Source: Verrucomicrobiota bacterium
Lineage (GTDB): Bacteria; Verrucomicrobiota; Verrucomicrobiia; Opitutales; Opitutaceae
Assembly: GCA_023426435.1 (NCBI GenBank)
Contig: JAFAAS010000004.1
Coordinates: 1 to 54,947, forward strand
Reading direction: 5' to 3'
Length of the DNA stretch: 54,947 bases
Each line of letters begins with the position of its first letter. Within the stretch, counting starts at the first letter, position 1. Under the pieces are notes generated by a model. It searched no databases, was not told where the DNA came from, and worked only from the letters and a program-made list of their open reading frames with translations. This document shows, in pieces, positions 9,079-16,756 of this stretch. A program made the position numbers and the translations under genes.

Positions 9079-9240
9079 TCAAGGCACCCGCCGGCCGCGA
9101 AGCAGCGAGACGAGGAAAAGGATCAAGAAGATCACGAAACATACTTTCGCGATCGTGGCCGCAGTTCCGGCGACGACGCCGAAACCCAGCACGCCCGCGA
9201 TCAACGCGATAATCAGGAACAGTATGGCGTAGCTTAACAT
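9079..9240 (-). CDS. DUF1328 (YtjA-like) two-helix membrane mini-protein
   Basis: 53 residues read on the reverse strand: start MLSYAILFLIIALIAGVLGF, then VVAGTAATIAKVCFVIFLIL and a basic end LRGRRVP. Length, the two hydrophobic helices with small-residue spacing and the basic C-terminus are the pattern of the DUF1328/YtjA family, which is often induced by stress. Function unknown. It has its own terminator at 9021-9054 and lies just downstream of a Dps gene on the same strand (35-nt gap), so a stress co-transcript is plausible. It is too short for standard ORF cut-offs. Confidence 0.85.
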   Translation of the reverse strand: MLSYAILFLIIALIAGVLGFGVVAGTAATIAKVCFVIFLILFLVSLLRGRRVP

Positions 9241-9274
9241 GGTTTCTAGGGGGTTGAGATTTCGAAGCCGAGAG

Positions 9275-9775
9275 TCATGCCTGCGCGCGTTCGCGGTCGT
9301 GGAGCAACTCGCCCAGCACCCACGAGGTCGTTTCGTGATACTCCACCAACTCGCGCAATAAAGCCGCCGTCACCGGATCGCCGCAGTCCACCGCACACGC
9401 TTCCGCATCGCGCCGCAGCCGATCCGCCATGCGATCGTGCAACTGGCTCAACACCGACAGCATGCTCCGTGCACTCAGGTCCACGCCGCGCGTCGGCGTG
9501 AAACGCGGCGCTTGAATCAAATCCGTCCATCCCGTGTGCGTCACCACCCCGAGCACACGCGCCCGTTCGCCGAGTTTCTCGATCCAGTCGTCGATCTCGT
9601 GATACTGCTCGTCGAAGAGTTCGTGGAGATTTCGAAAGTGCGGCCCCGTGACGTTCCAGTGGTAATCTCGCGTGGCGGCCGACAACGCAAATTCGTCCGC
9701 CAGCGCATGGTTCAAAATCGAACCGACACACTCCCGCGCCTCGGCTGAAAGTTCGTTGTTTACATTGTAATACAT
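9275..9775 (-). CDS. dps: Dps-family ferritin-like protein
   Basis: 166 residues. Dps/miniferritin signature: DYHWNVTGPHFRNLHELFDE followed by IDDWIEKLGER supplies the inter-subunit ferroxidase ligands (His of DYHWN, then Asp and Glu of the second helix). Expected to form a dodecamer that oxidises and stores iron and protects DNA in starvation or peroxide stress. There is no long Lys-rich N-terminal tail, so DNA binding by the classical mechanism is uncertain. The region upstream (9776-9900) holds only an imperfect hairpin (9776-9798, GGGAG...CTCCC arms) and no clear promoter match. Confidence 0.88.
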   Translation of the reverse strand: MYYNVNNELSAEARECVGSILNHALADEFALSAATRDYHWNVTGPHFRNLHELFDEQYHEIDDWIEKLGERARVLGVVTHTGWTDLIQAPRFTPTRGVDLSARSMLSVLSQLHDRMADRLRRDAEACAVDCGDPVTAALLRELVEYHETTSWVLGELLHDRERAQA

Positions 9776-9900
9776 GGGAGCCGCTCGTGCGGCCTCCCCC
9801 TAGACCGATGATCGCCGCCTCAGTTCGCGCCCGCTCACTGCCGTGTCCATCGGGGAAACCCCGGTTCGCGTTTTAAGTAGGGCGCCTCTCTCCCACCTTC

Positions 9901-11052
9901 TCACCGCACCAACTTCAACAACCGCTCTCCCGCCGCCTCCAGCGTCGCCGGCCGCTTCGCAAAATTCAGCCGCACGTAACGGTTTTCTGGATGCGCGAAA
10001 AAACTCGAACCCGGCACCGGCGCCACCCCGATCTCCCGCGTCATCCACCGCGCAAACTCCACATCGCTCGCGTAGCCAAAAGGCGACACATCCAGCATCA
10101 CGAAATACGCCCCCTCCGGTCGCGTGTAGTTCAACCCAGTGCGATCGAGATAACTCAACAACACATCCCGCGACGCCGCATACTCCGCCGCCAGTTCATC
10201 GTAAAACGACGCCGGAAATTTCAACGCCGTCACCACCGCATGCTGCAGCGGCGCCGCCGCCCCCACCGTCAGGAAATCGTGCACCTTCCTCGCCTGCGCG
10301 ATGAGCCCCGGCGCCGCCTGCACATAACCCAGCCGCCAGCCCGTGATCGAAAAGGTCTTCGACAGCGACGAACACATCAACGTCCGCCCCGCCATCCCCG
10401 GCAGCGTCGCGAAATACGTGTGCTTGTGCGGCGGATACACGATGTGCTCGTAAACTTCATCGGTCAGCACAAACGCATCGAACTCCTCCGCGAGCGCCGC
10501 GATCTGCAGCAGCTCTTCGCGCGTGAACACCCGCCCGCACGGATTCGAGGGATTGCACAACACGAACGCCTTCAACCCTCCCGCAAACGCCGCCCGCAAC
10601 TCCGCCGGATCGAAGCGATACTCCGGCGGATGCAACGGCACATGCACCGGCGTCGCCCCGCACAAAATCGCATCGGCCGCGTAGTTCTCGTAAAACGGCG
10701 AAAACATCCCCACGCGATCGCCCGGATCGCACACCGTCATCATCGCCACCATCATCGCCTCCGTCGAACCGCACGTGACGACGAGTTCGCGATCCGCATC
10801 GACCGGCACTCCCATGCAGCGCGCGATCTTTTCGCCCAACGCCGCCCGTAACTCCGGCGATCCCCACGTCACCGCATACTGATGCCGCCCCGCATCCATC
10901 GCCTCCTTCGCCGCCTGCACCAGCGCCGCCGGCGGATCCCAATCGGGAAATCCCTGCGCCAGATTGATCGCGCCATGCTGCGCCGCCACGCGCGACATCT
11001 CACGAATCACCGATTCCGTAAACGTCGAGGTCCGCAGCGAGGTCTTGGGCAT
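9901..11052 (-). CDS. Class I/II PLP-dependent aminotransferase (methionine/kynurenine aminotransferase-like)
   Basis: 383-residue fold-type I aminotransferase. Visible landmarks: INLAQGFPDWDPP near the N-terminus (substrate loop), CGSTEAMM (phosphate binding), FYENYAAD, LCNPSNPCGRVF with the cofactor Asn, LTDEVYEHI with the cofactor Asp/Tyr, SSLSKTFSITGWRLGY with the Schiff-base lysine, and RLNFAK with the carboxylate-binding Arg region. The QGFPDW motif is typical of the YbdL/kynurenine aminotransferase subgroup; the physiological amino acid is not determined. It is monocistronic as far as visible, with a GTAG hairpin 19 nt upstream of the start. Confidence 0.85.
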   Translation of the reverse strand: MPKTSLRTSTFTESVIREMSRVAAQHGAINLAQGFPDWDPPAALVQAAKEAMDAGRHQYAVTWGSPELRAALGEKIARCMGVPVDADRELVVTCGSTEAMMVAMMTVCDPGDRVGMFSPFYENYAADAILCGATPVHVPLHPPEYRFDPAELRAAFAGGLKAFVLCNPSNPCGRVFTREELLQIAALAEEFDAFVLTDEVYEHIVYPPHKHTYFATLPGMAGRTLMCSSLSKTFSITGWRLGYVQAAPGLIAQARKVHDFLTVGAAAPLQHAVVTALKFPASFYDELAAEYAASRDVLLSYLDRTGLNYTRPEGAYFVMLDVSPFGYASDVEFARWMTREIGVAPVPGSSFFAHPENRYVRLNFAKRPATLEAAGERLLKLVR

Positions 11053-11070
11053 ATAAGAAACTGAAACCTT

Positions 11071-11090
11071 GTAGGGCGGGGTCTCCGCCC
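11071..11090 (+). repeat. GTAG-headed REP-like hairpin (family 2)
   Basis: GTAG followed by a GC-rich stem; GGGCGG (11074-11079) pairs with CCGCCC (11085-11090) around GGTCT. The same design as 53762-53787 (GTAGGGCGGAGTCTCC...), here between two - strand genes. Confidence 0.7.
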
Positions 11091-11104
11091 TCGCCGTCCG
11101 CCTC

Positions 11105-11941
11105 TCACGGAATCGTCAGCTCCATCCCCAACCGCAACGCGTTCTCGTTCGGCAACACATTGCGATTCGCCGCATAGATATCCCGCCAGCGCGAACGATT
11201 CCCATAATACTTCTGCGCCAGGCTAAACAACGTGTCGCCTTTCACCACCACATGCCGCCGCCCCGCCGCCGCCGTTGGCGCTGTCGGACGCGCAGGCTGC
11301 GCCGGCACAAACGCCGCCGCGTCATCCGCCGGCGCCAGCGACACCGGCGAATCGTCCACCTCCGCGGGCGCATAGAACGACGCGGGCACGTCCCTCGCCA
11401 CCGGCACCGGCGCCGTCCCCAACGCGATCCGCGACTGCGTCAACACCGGCGGATTCGCCCGCAAACTCGCCAGCTCCGCGCGCAGTTGCTCGTTCTCCCG
11501 CTGCAAACGCCCGATCAGCTCCAACTCGTCCATCCGGTCCACCCGGCTCTCCAAGGGCTGCGCCGGCAACGTCCGCGCGAACTCCCGCGTCGCCGCATCG
11601 ATCCGCTGCTTCACCAACGCCGCCTGCCGCGAGTTCGGCTGCAACTCGAGGTATTTGCGAAAATGATAAATCGCCGCCACCGGATCCTTCACCTGCTGCA
11701 GATACAACAGCCCCGCCTCGAGATGCGACTCCGGCGCCGCATCGCTGCGTTTCGCGATCACCTTCAAAAACGCATTCAACGCTTCCTGATTCCGCCCCTG
11801 CCGCACCAGCTGCTGGCCCTGCCGGAAATTCGGCTCATCCGCCTCCGCCGTCATCGTTGCATCGCCTCCACGGTCGCACCCCGCGGCGCAAAACAATGCG
11901 ACGCCGGCAAGCGCGACCTGGACCATCGAGCGGATTCTCAT
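11105..11941 (-). CDS. LysM-domain lipoprotein with TPR-like helices
   Basis: 278 residues from ATG 11941 (an earlier in-frame start at 11971 only lengthens the leader). A hydrophobic signal (MVQVALAGVALFCAAGC) ends in a plausible lipobox cysteine. Residues about 35-120 are TPR-like helical (ESHLEAGLLYLQQVKDPVAA and neighbours), followed by a short coiled-coil (LELIGRLQRENEQLRAELAS), a Pro/Ala-rich linker and a C-terminal LysM: GDTLFSLAQKYYGNRSRWRD, then NALRLGMELTIP. LysM binds peptidoglycan, so this is probably an envelope-anchored adaptor; the specific role is unknown. Confidence 0.8.
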   Translation of the reverse strand: MRIRSMVQVALAGVALFCAAGCDRGGDATMTAEADEPNFRQGQQLVRQGRNQEALNAFLKVIAKRSDAAPESHLEAGLLYLQQVKDPVAAIYHFRKYLELQPNSRQAALVKQRIDAATREFARTLPAQPLESRVDRMDELELIGRLQRENEQLRAELASLRANPPVLTQSRIALGTAPVPVARDVPASFYAPAEVDDSPVSLAPADDAAAFVPAQPARPTAPTAAAGRRHVVVKGDTLFSLAQKYYGNRSRWRDIYAANRNVLPNENALRLGMELTIP

Positions 11942-12018
11942 CGAGCGAGGAAAACGGGATTGAACGACCAATCGTGGGCCCTAAATTCCGCCCACTCTTC
12001 CCGCGACTCAAATCCTAA

Positions 12019-13005
12019 ATGCCGCTGCAATCCAAAACCATCCTCGCCCGGGCGCGCGCCTGCATCCGGACCGAGAGCGATGCACTGGCAGACACCGCGA
12101 AAGCCCTCGGCCCCGAGTTCGTCGACACCGCCCAAGCCGTCGAAGCCGCCATCGCTGCCGGCCAGAAACTCATCTTCACCGGCGTCGGCAAAAACGCCCA
12201 CATCGCCCAGAAACTCGCCGGCACCTTCAACAGCACCGGCGCACCGTCCTGCTTCCTCGACGCCACCCAAGCCCTCCACGGCGACCTCGGCCTCTGCACC
12301 GAAGGCGATTACGCCTTCCTCCTGAGCAACAGCGGCCAAACCGAAGAAATCCTTCGGCTGCTCCCCGTCCTCAAACGCCTGCACGTCCGCCTCGTCGCCT
12401 TCACCGGCAACGCCGATTCCGACCTCGCGAAAAACACCGACCACCGGCTGCTCTACCGCGTCCGCCGCGAAGCCTGCCCACTTTCCCTCGCGCCCACCGC
12501 CAGCACCACCGCCGCCCTCGCGCTCGGCGATGCCCTCGCGATGGTCCTCCTCGAATCCCGCGGTCTCACCCGCGACGACTTCGCCCGCTATCACCCCGCC
12601 GGCAACCTCGGTGCGCTCCTCCTCAAGGTGAAAGACATCATGCGCAGCGGCGATCGCCTGCCCGTCGCACCCGAAAATGTCTCCACCCAGGACGCCATCC
12701 TCGCCATGACGCGTGCAAAATCCGGCAGCATCGCCCTGGTGCATGCGAAAACCGGGAAACTCACGGGCATTTTGACGGACGGTGATTTCCGCCGCAGCGC
12801 CCTCACCGGGCCCGATTTTCTCCAGCAACCCGTATCCACTTTCATGACGCGCCACCCCAAGGTAATCGCCGAGAACGCGCTCGGCGTCGACGCGCTGCGT
12901 CTCTTCGAGACGCACAAAATCGACGACCTTATCGTCATCAACGCGCAAGGACGGCCCGTCGGTCTCGTCGACGGCCAGGATCTACCCAAGCTGAAGATCG
13001 TGTGA
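12019..13005 (+). CDS. kdsD: KpsF/GutQ-type sugar-phosphate isomerase (arabinose-5-phosphate isomerase)
   Basis: 328 residues: an N-terminal SIS domain (GQKLIFTGVGKNAHIAQKLA, then ALHGDLGLC and LSNSGQTEE) and two C-terminal CBS modules (VKDIMRSGDRLPVAPEN... and VSTFMTRHPKVIAENALGV...). This architecture converts ribulose-5-phosphate to arabinose-5-phosphate for Kdo and LPS synthesis. Other Kdo genes are not adjacent, so a role in another sugar pathway cannot be excluded. A weak stem (GTGAGG at 13002-13007 with CCTCAC at 13023-13028) covers the stop codon. Confidence 0.87.
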   Translation: MPLQSKTILARARACIRTESDALADTAKALGPEFVDTAQAVEAAIAAGQKLIFTGVGKNAHIAQKLAGTFNSTGAPSCFLDATQALHGDLGLCTEGDYAFLLSNSGQTEEILRLLPVLKRLHVRLVAFTGNADSDLAKNTDHRLLYRVRREACPLSLAPTASTTAALALGDALAMVLLESRGLTRDDFARYHPAGNLGALLLKVKDIMRSGDRLPVAPENVSTQDAILAMTRAKSGSIALVHAKTGKLTGILTDGDFRRSALTGPDFLQQPVSTFMTRHPKVIAENALGVDALRLFETHKIDDLIVINAQGRPVGLVDGQDLPKLKIV

Positions 13006-13043
13006 GGACCCGCCCCGTCCCGCCTCACGATCTCCCCAGCTGC

Positions 13044-13084
13044 TCCGCCCGTGGCGGAACGCGGCCTGCCCCGACTCGTCGGGG
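13044..13084. repeat. Two tandem intergenic hairpins (REP/BIME-like)
   Basis: Hairpin 1: TCCGCC (13044-13049) / GGCGGA (13053-13058), loop CGT. Hairpin 2: CCCCGAC (13069-13075) / GTCGGGG (13078-13084). They are spaced like paired REP hairpins between kdsD and the oxidoreductase gene. No U-run follows on either strand. Confidence 0.55.
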
Positions 13085-13108
13085 GACGCGCCTCGCCCTC
13101 ATCACTCC

Positions 13109-14365
13109 ATGAAACAGCCGCTCCGCGTCGGCCTCATCGGCATGGGCGGTTTCGCTGCCGCACACCACGCCACCGTCGCCCGCCTCGAAGAACGCGGCGA
13201 ATGCCGGCTCGTCTGCACCTGCGACCCGCGCGCCGCCGACTTCGCCGCCCAACAGCAACTCTGGAAATTCGATACCCGCGGCGTTCAGGTTTTCGACGAC
13301 TACCGCGTCATGCTCGAACGCTGCCATCGCGAGCTCGACCTCGTCGTCACCCCCACACCGATCCAACTCCATGCCGAGATGCACGCCGCCGCCGCTGCCT
13401 TCGGCCTGCCCAGCTACCTCGAAAAACCAGCCACCCTCGACTACCGCGAACTCGAAAACATGATCGCCCGCGACGCCCAACTGCCGAAAGCGTCGCTCGT
13501 TGGCTTCAACTTCATCGTCGAGAAACCCCGGCTCGCGCTCAAGGAACGCATCCTCTCCGGCGAATTCGGCTCCGTCCGCGGCGCCACGCTCACCGGGCTC
13601 TGGCCGCGCCCCACCAGCTATTTCCAACGCAACGCCTGGGCCGGTCGCCTCATGATGGACGATCGCATCGTCCTCGATTCGTGCATGGGCAACGCCCTCG
13701 CACACTTCGTTCACAATCTTCTCTTCTGGGCCGGCCGTTGCGAGGTCTTCAGCTGGGCCCAACTCGCCGCCGTTCGCGCCGAACTCTATCGCGCCCACGA
13801 TATCCAAGGCGCGGATACGTTCTTCGTCGAAGCCGACTCCACCGGCGGCGTCACGATGCGCTTCGCCCTCTCCCACGCCTGCTCCGGCACCAGCTCCCAA
13901 TCCGAGGTCGTCATCTGCGAACGCGCCACCGTGCGCTACGTCGTTGGACACGTCGCCGAAGTGCGCTGGTGCGACGGACGCGTCGAACGCATCGAGCTCG
14001 GCCCTTTCGACGGCCTCACCGAAAACCACCTCGAATATTACCGCTACCTCCGCGGCGAATCGCCGCGCGCCGCCACCACGCTCGCCGACTCCCGCCCTCT
14101 CGTCGTGCTGAACGATCTCGCCCACGTTTCCTCCGGCCACATCGCTCCGATCCCGCCCGAACGCGTCAGCGGCACGCGCGACGAAAAAGAGCAAAAGGAC
14201 TACCTCGAAGTCTCCGGCCTGACCACCCTCCAGGAACAATTCGCCCTCCACGGCACCTGGCCCAGCGAAGCCGGCTGGTCGCGCGAGCCCGCCGTCGTCG
14301 CCACCCCCGGCGACCTCGCCCGCTTCCACGACACCATCCGCACCATGCTGGATCGACGCCTCTGA
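13109..14365 (+). CDS. Gfo/Idh/MocA-family NAD(P)-dependent oxidoreductase
   Basis: 418 residues. N-terminal Rossmann fold with GLIGMGGFAAAHHATV (residues about 8-23) and the family EKP motif in SYLEKPATLDY (about 110-120), whose lysine takes part in catalysis. The C-terminal alpha/beta domain contains LDSCMGNALAHFVHNLLFWAG with a candidate catalytic histidine. Members oxidise or reduce sugars, inositols and related polyols; the substrate is not predictable here. It lies between kdsD and a fumarase gene, separated from each by hairpins, so no operon partner is implied. Its TGA stop lies in the head of the next hairpin. Confidence 0.83.
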   Translation: MKQPLRVGLIGMGGFAAAHHATVARLEERGECRLVCTCDPRAADFAAQQQLWKFDTRGVQVFDDYRVMLERCHRELDLVVTPTPIQLHAEMHAAAAAFGLPSYLEKPATLDYRELENMIARDAQLPKASLVGFNFIVEKPRLALKERILSGEFGSVRGATLTGLWPRPTSYFQRNAWAGRLMMDDRIVLDSCMGNALAHFVHNLLFWAGRCEVFSWAQLAAVRAELYRAHDIQGADTFFVEADSTGGVTMRFALSHACSGTSSQSEVVICERATVRYVVGHVAEVRWCDGRVERIELGPFDGLTENHLEYYRYLRGESPRAATTLADSRPLVVLNDLAHVSSGHIAPIPPERVSGTRDEKEQKDYLEVSGLTTLQEQFALHGTWPSEAGWSREPAVVATPGDLARFHDTIRTMLDRRL

Positions 14366-14390
14366 TGGAGGCGCGGTGCCCTCACCGCGC
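14363..14390 (+). repeat. Intergenic hairpin overlapping a stop codon
   Basis: TGATGGAG head, then a perfect 8-bp stem GCGCGGTG (14371-14378) / CACCGCGC (14383-14390) with loop CCCT. The upstream TGA stop is inside the head. Related in design to the GTAG hairpins but with a degenerate head. Confidence 0.65.
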
Positions 14391-14543
14391 AAACGCCCCG
14401 CAACTCTTGCCCGCTGCAGCGCGCATCTTGCCTCGCCTTTGCTTTTCGCCCGCGCTTCTACCGCCGAAAGCCGTCCTGTTACCCGGCACGATCTGATGGT
14501 CACGCACTTGAGTCTCGCGCCCGCGCTTGCACGCTCGTGTCTC

Positions 14544-16187
14544 ATGCCCACTCCGCCGTTCACCTATCAGGATCCGTTCCCGCTCGGCGCGGATGAAACC
14601 GAATACCGCCTGCTGTCGAAGGAAGGCATCAGCACCGCGACATTCGAAGGCAAAGAAATCCTCAAGGTCGCGCCCGAAGCACTCGCCTTCCTCGCGCAAC
14701 ACGCCTTCCACGACTGCTCGTTCATGCTGCGCCCAAAACACCTGCAGCAGGTCGCCGCCATCCTCGACGATCCCGAAGCCTCCGCCAACGACCGCTACGT
14801 CGCACTCACGCTCCTGAAAAACGCCGAGATCGCCGCGCAAGGCATTCTTCCGTTCTGCCAGGACACCGGCACCGCCACCATCGTCGCGAAAAAAGGCCAG
14901 CAAGTATGGACCGGCGCCAACGACGCCGAATGGCTCAGCCGCGGCGTTTACGAGTGCTACACCAAGGAAAACCTCCGCTACTCCCAAACCGCCCCGCTCG
15001 ATCTCTGGAAGGAAACCAACACCGGCACCAACCTTCCCGCGCAAATCGATCTCTACGCCACCGAGGGCGCGAAATACGAATTTCTCTTCGTCGCCAAGGG
15101 CGGCGGCTCCGCGAATAAAACCTTCCTCTTCCAGGAAACCAAAGCGCTCCTCAATCCGAAGAGTTTCGAAAAGTTCGTCACCGACAAGCTCGGCTACCTC
15201 GGCACCGCCGCCTGCCCGCCGTATCACCTCGTCTTCGTCATCGGCGGCACCAGCGCCGAAGCCTGCCTCAAAACCGTGAAGCTCGCCTCGGCCAAATACC
15301 TCGACGCCCTTCCGACCACCGGCAACGAACACGGCCGCGCTTTCCGCGATCTCGCGATGGAAGGGCAGATCCTCAAGATCGCTCAGCAATCCGGCATCGG
15401 CGCCCAATTCGGCGGCAAATACTTCGCCCTCGATGTCCGCGTCGTCCGCCTCCCGCGTCACGGCGCCAGTTGCCCCGTCGGCGTCGGCGTCTCCTGCAGC
15501 GCCGATCGCAATATCAAAGCGAAGATCACCAAAGAGGGCATCTTCCTGGAGCAGATGGAAACAAATCCCGGACGCTTCATCCCCGCCGATCAGCGCACAC
15601 TCAAAGACGACAACATCGTTCGCATCGACCTCAACCAGCCGATGCAACAGATCCGCGCCGAACTCTCCAAACACCCCGTCACCACCCGCGTTTCTCTTAG
15701 CGGCCCGATGATCGTCGCCCGCGATATCGCTCACGCCAAACTCAAGGAACGCGTCGACGCCGGCCAGGGTCTCCCGCAATACCTCAAAGATCACCCCGTC
15801 TATTACGCCGGCCCCGCCAAAACACCCACCGGCTACGCCTCCGGTTCCTTCGGCCCCACGACCGCCGGCCGCATGGACAGCTACGTCGACCTCTTCCAAT
15901 CGCTCGGCGGCTCCATGGTCATGCTCGCCAAAGGCAACCGCAGCGCCACCGTGACCAACGCCTGCAAACAACACGGCGGCTTCTACCTCGGCAGCATCGG
16001 CGGTCCCGCCGCCATCCTCGCCAAGGACAACATCACCAAAGTCGAAACGCTCGAATACCCCGAGCTCGGCATGGAAGCCGTCTGGAAGATCGAAGTGAAA
16101 GACTTCCCCGCCTTCATCCTCGTCGACGACAAAGGCAACGACTTCTTCGCCAACGGCTGCGGCGCCTGCCTCCCAACGAAAAAGTAG
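14544..16187 (+). CDS. fumA: Class I fumarate hydratase (4Fe-4S)
   Basis: 547 residues, the usual length for single-chain class I fumarases. The three 4Fe-4S ligands fall at Cys105 (ILPFCQDTGTA), Cys224 (TAACPPYHL) and Cys318 (GVGVSCSADR), the same numbering as in E. coli FumA. It interconverts fumarate and malate in the cytoplasm and is expected to be oxygen- and iron-sensitive. ATG 14544 is chosen because the in-frame extension to 14376 (56 more residues) is unlike the family and lies across the region just after the hairpin. A class II fumarase gene lies 0.6 kb away on the other strand. The TAG stop belongs to a GTAG hairpin. Confidence 0.93.
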   Translation: MPTPPFTYQDPFPLGADETEYRLLSKEGISTATFEGKEILKVAPEALAFLAQHAFHDCSFMLRPKHLQQVAAILDDPEASANDRYVALTLLKNAEIAAQGILPFCQDTGTATIVAKKGQQVWTGANDAEWLSRGVYECYTKENLRYSQTAPLDLWKETNTGTNLPAQIDLYATEGAKYEFLFVAKGGGSANKTFLFQETKALLNPKSFEKFVTDKLGYLGTAACPPYHLVFVIGGTSAEACLKTVKLASAKYLDALPTTGNEHGRAFRDLAMEGQILKIAQQSGIGAQFGGKYFALDVRVVRLPRHGASCPVGVGVSCSADRNIKAKITKEGIFLEQMETNPGRFIPADQRTLKDDNIVRIDLNQPMQQIRAELSKHPVTTRVSLSGPMIVARDIAHAKLKERVDAGQGLPQYLKDHPVYYAGPAKTPTGYASGSFGPTTAGRMDSYVDLFQSLGGSMVMLAKGNRSATVTNACKQHGGFYLGSIGGPAAILAKDNITKVETLEYPELGMEAVWKIEVKDFPAFILVDDKGNDFFANGCGACLPTKK

Positions 16188-16207
16188 CGGAACGCGTGAG
16201 CGTTTCG
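16184..16207 (+). repeat. GTAG-headed REP-like hairpin (family 3)
   Basis: GTAG (16184-16187) followed by CGGAACG (16188-16194) pairing with CGTTTCG (16201-16207), one G-T pair, loop CGTGAG. The TAG is the stop codon of the class I fumarase gene. Confidence 0.7.
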
Positions 16208-16219
16208 TCGCCCGCGTTA

Positions 16220-16639
16220 CTACTCGCCGACCACCGTCACCAACACCTGCCGCGAATGCGCCGCGCGCCGGTGCTCCCAAAGATAGATCCCCTGCCACGT
16301 CCCGAGCTGCATCCGCCCGCCCGCAAACGGCACGCACTCGCCCGTTCGCGTCAGCGCCATCTTGATGTGACTCGGCATGTCGTCCGGCCCTTCGAGCGTA
16401 TGCTCGAAATCCGGATCGTTCTCCGGCACGTGCCGATTCATCCACGCCTCGAGATCCCGGCGCGCCGACGGATCCGCATTCTCCATAATCACGAGCGAAC
16501 AGCTCGTGTGCTGGCAAAACACCGACACCACCCCGCACCCCAGTTTGCTCCGCGCCAACTCCCGCGCGACCGCCTCGGTGATCTCATGCAACCCCTGCCC
16601 GCGCGTGCGCACCGATATCGTAGTTTGTTGAACCGCCAT
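16220..16639 (-). CDS. yjbQ: YjbQ/UPF0047 family protein (secondary thiamine-phosphate synthase type)
   Basis: 139 residues with the family blocks HTSCSLVIMENADPSARRDL (about 44-63) and EGPDDMPSHIKMALT, then QGIYLWEHR and a short C-terminus. The family is a compact beta-sandwich with low thiamine-phosphate-synthase activity reported for E. coli YjbQ; its true role is unclear. It is one of the few genes here with a strong Shine-Dalgarno: AAGGAGGG about 6 nt before the ATG. A palindrome at 16672-16700 lies just upstream. Confidence 0.87.
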   Translation of the reverse strand: MAVQQTTISVRTRGQGLHEITEAVARELARSKLGCGVVSVFCQHTSCSLVIMENADPSARRDLEAWMNRHVPENDPDFEHTLEGPDDMPSHIKMALTRTGECVPFAGGRMQLGTWQGIYLWEHRRAAHSRQVLVTVVGE

Positions 16640-16671
16640 CTCACCCTCCTTCGCAAAAATTCCCCCTCAGC

Positions 16672-16700
16672 GAAAGTGTCATATAATGTATGACGCTTTC
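16672..16700 (-). promoter_or_regulatory. 12-bp-stem palindrome with TATAAT-like loop upstream of yjbQ
   Basis: GAAAGTGTCATA (16672-16683) pairs with TATGACGCTTTC (16689-16700), one G-T pair, loop TAATG. The + strand reads CATATAATG at the centre and the - strand CATTATATG, i.e. a -10-like box in an otherwise GC-rich context. It is 33 nt upstream of yjbQ and 57 nt past the fumC stop codon. It could be an operator/promoter for yjbQ or a fumC 3' end structure; no U-run follows, favouring the former. Confidence 0.45.
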
Positions 16701-16756
16701 CCGCCCCCCGCTTCGCCCCTCGCGGCCGATTCCGACGACGCTCCTCCGTCGCACGC

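Noticed and set aside
14382..16538. 718-codon reverse open frame opposite the class I fumarase
   Set aside because: Gly/Ala/Glu/Asp/Val-rich without recognisable motif; it mirrors C-ending codons of the fumarase gene, which has all family cysteines.
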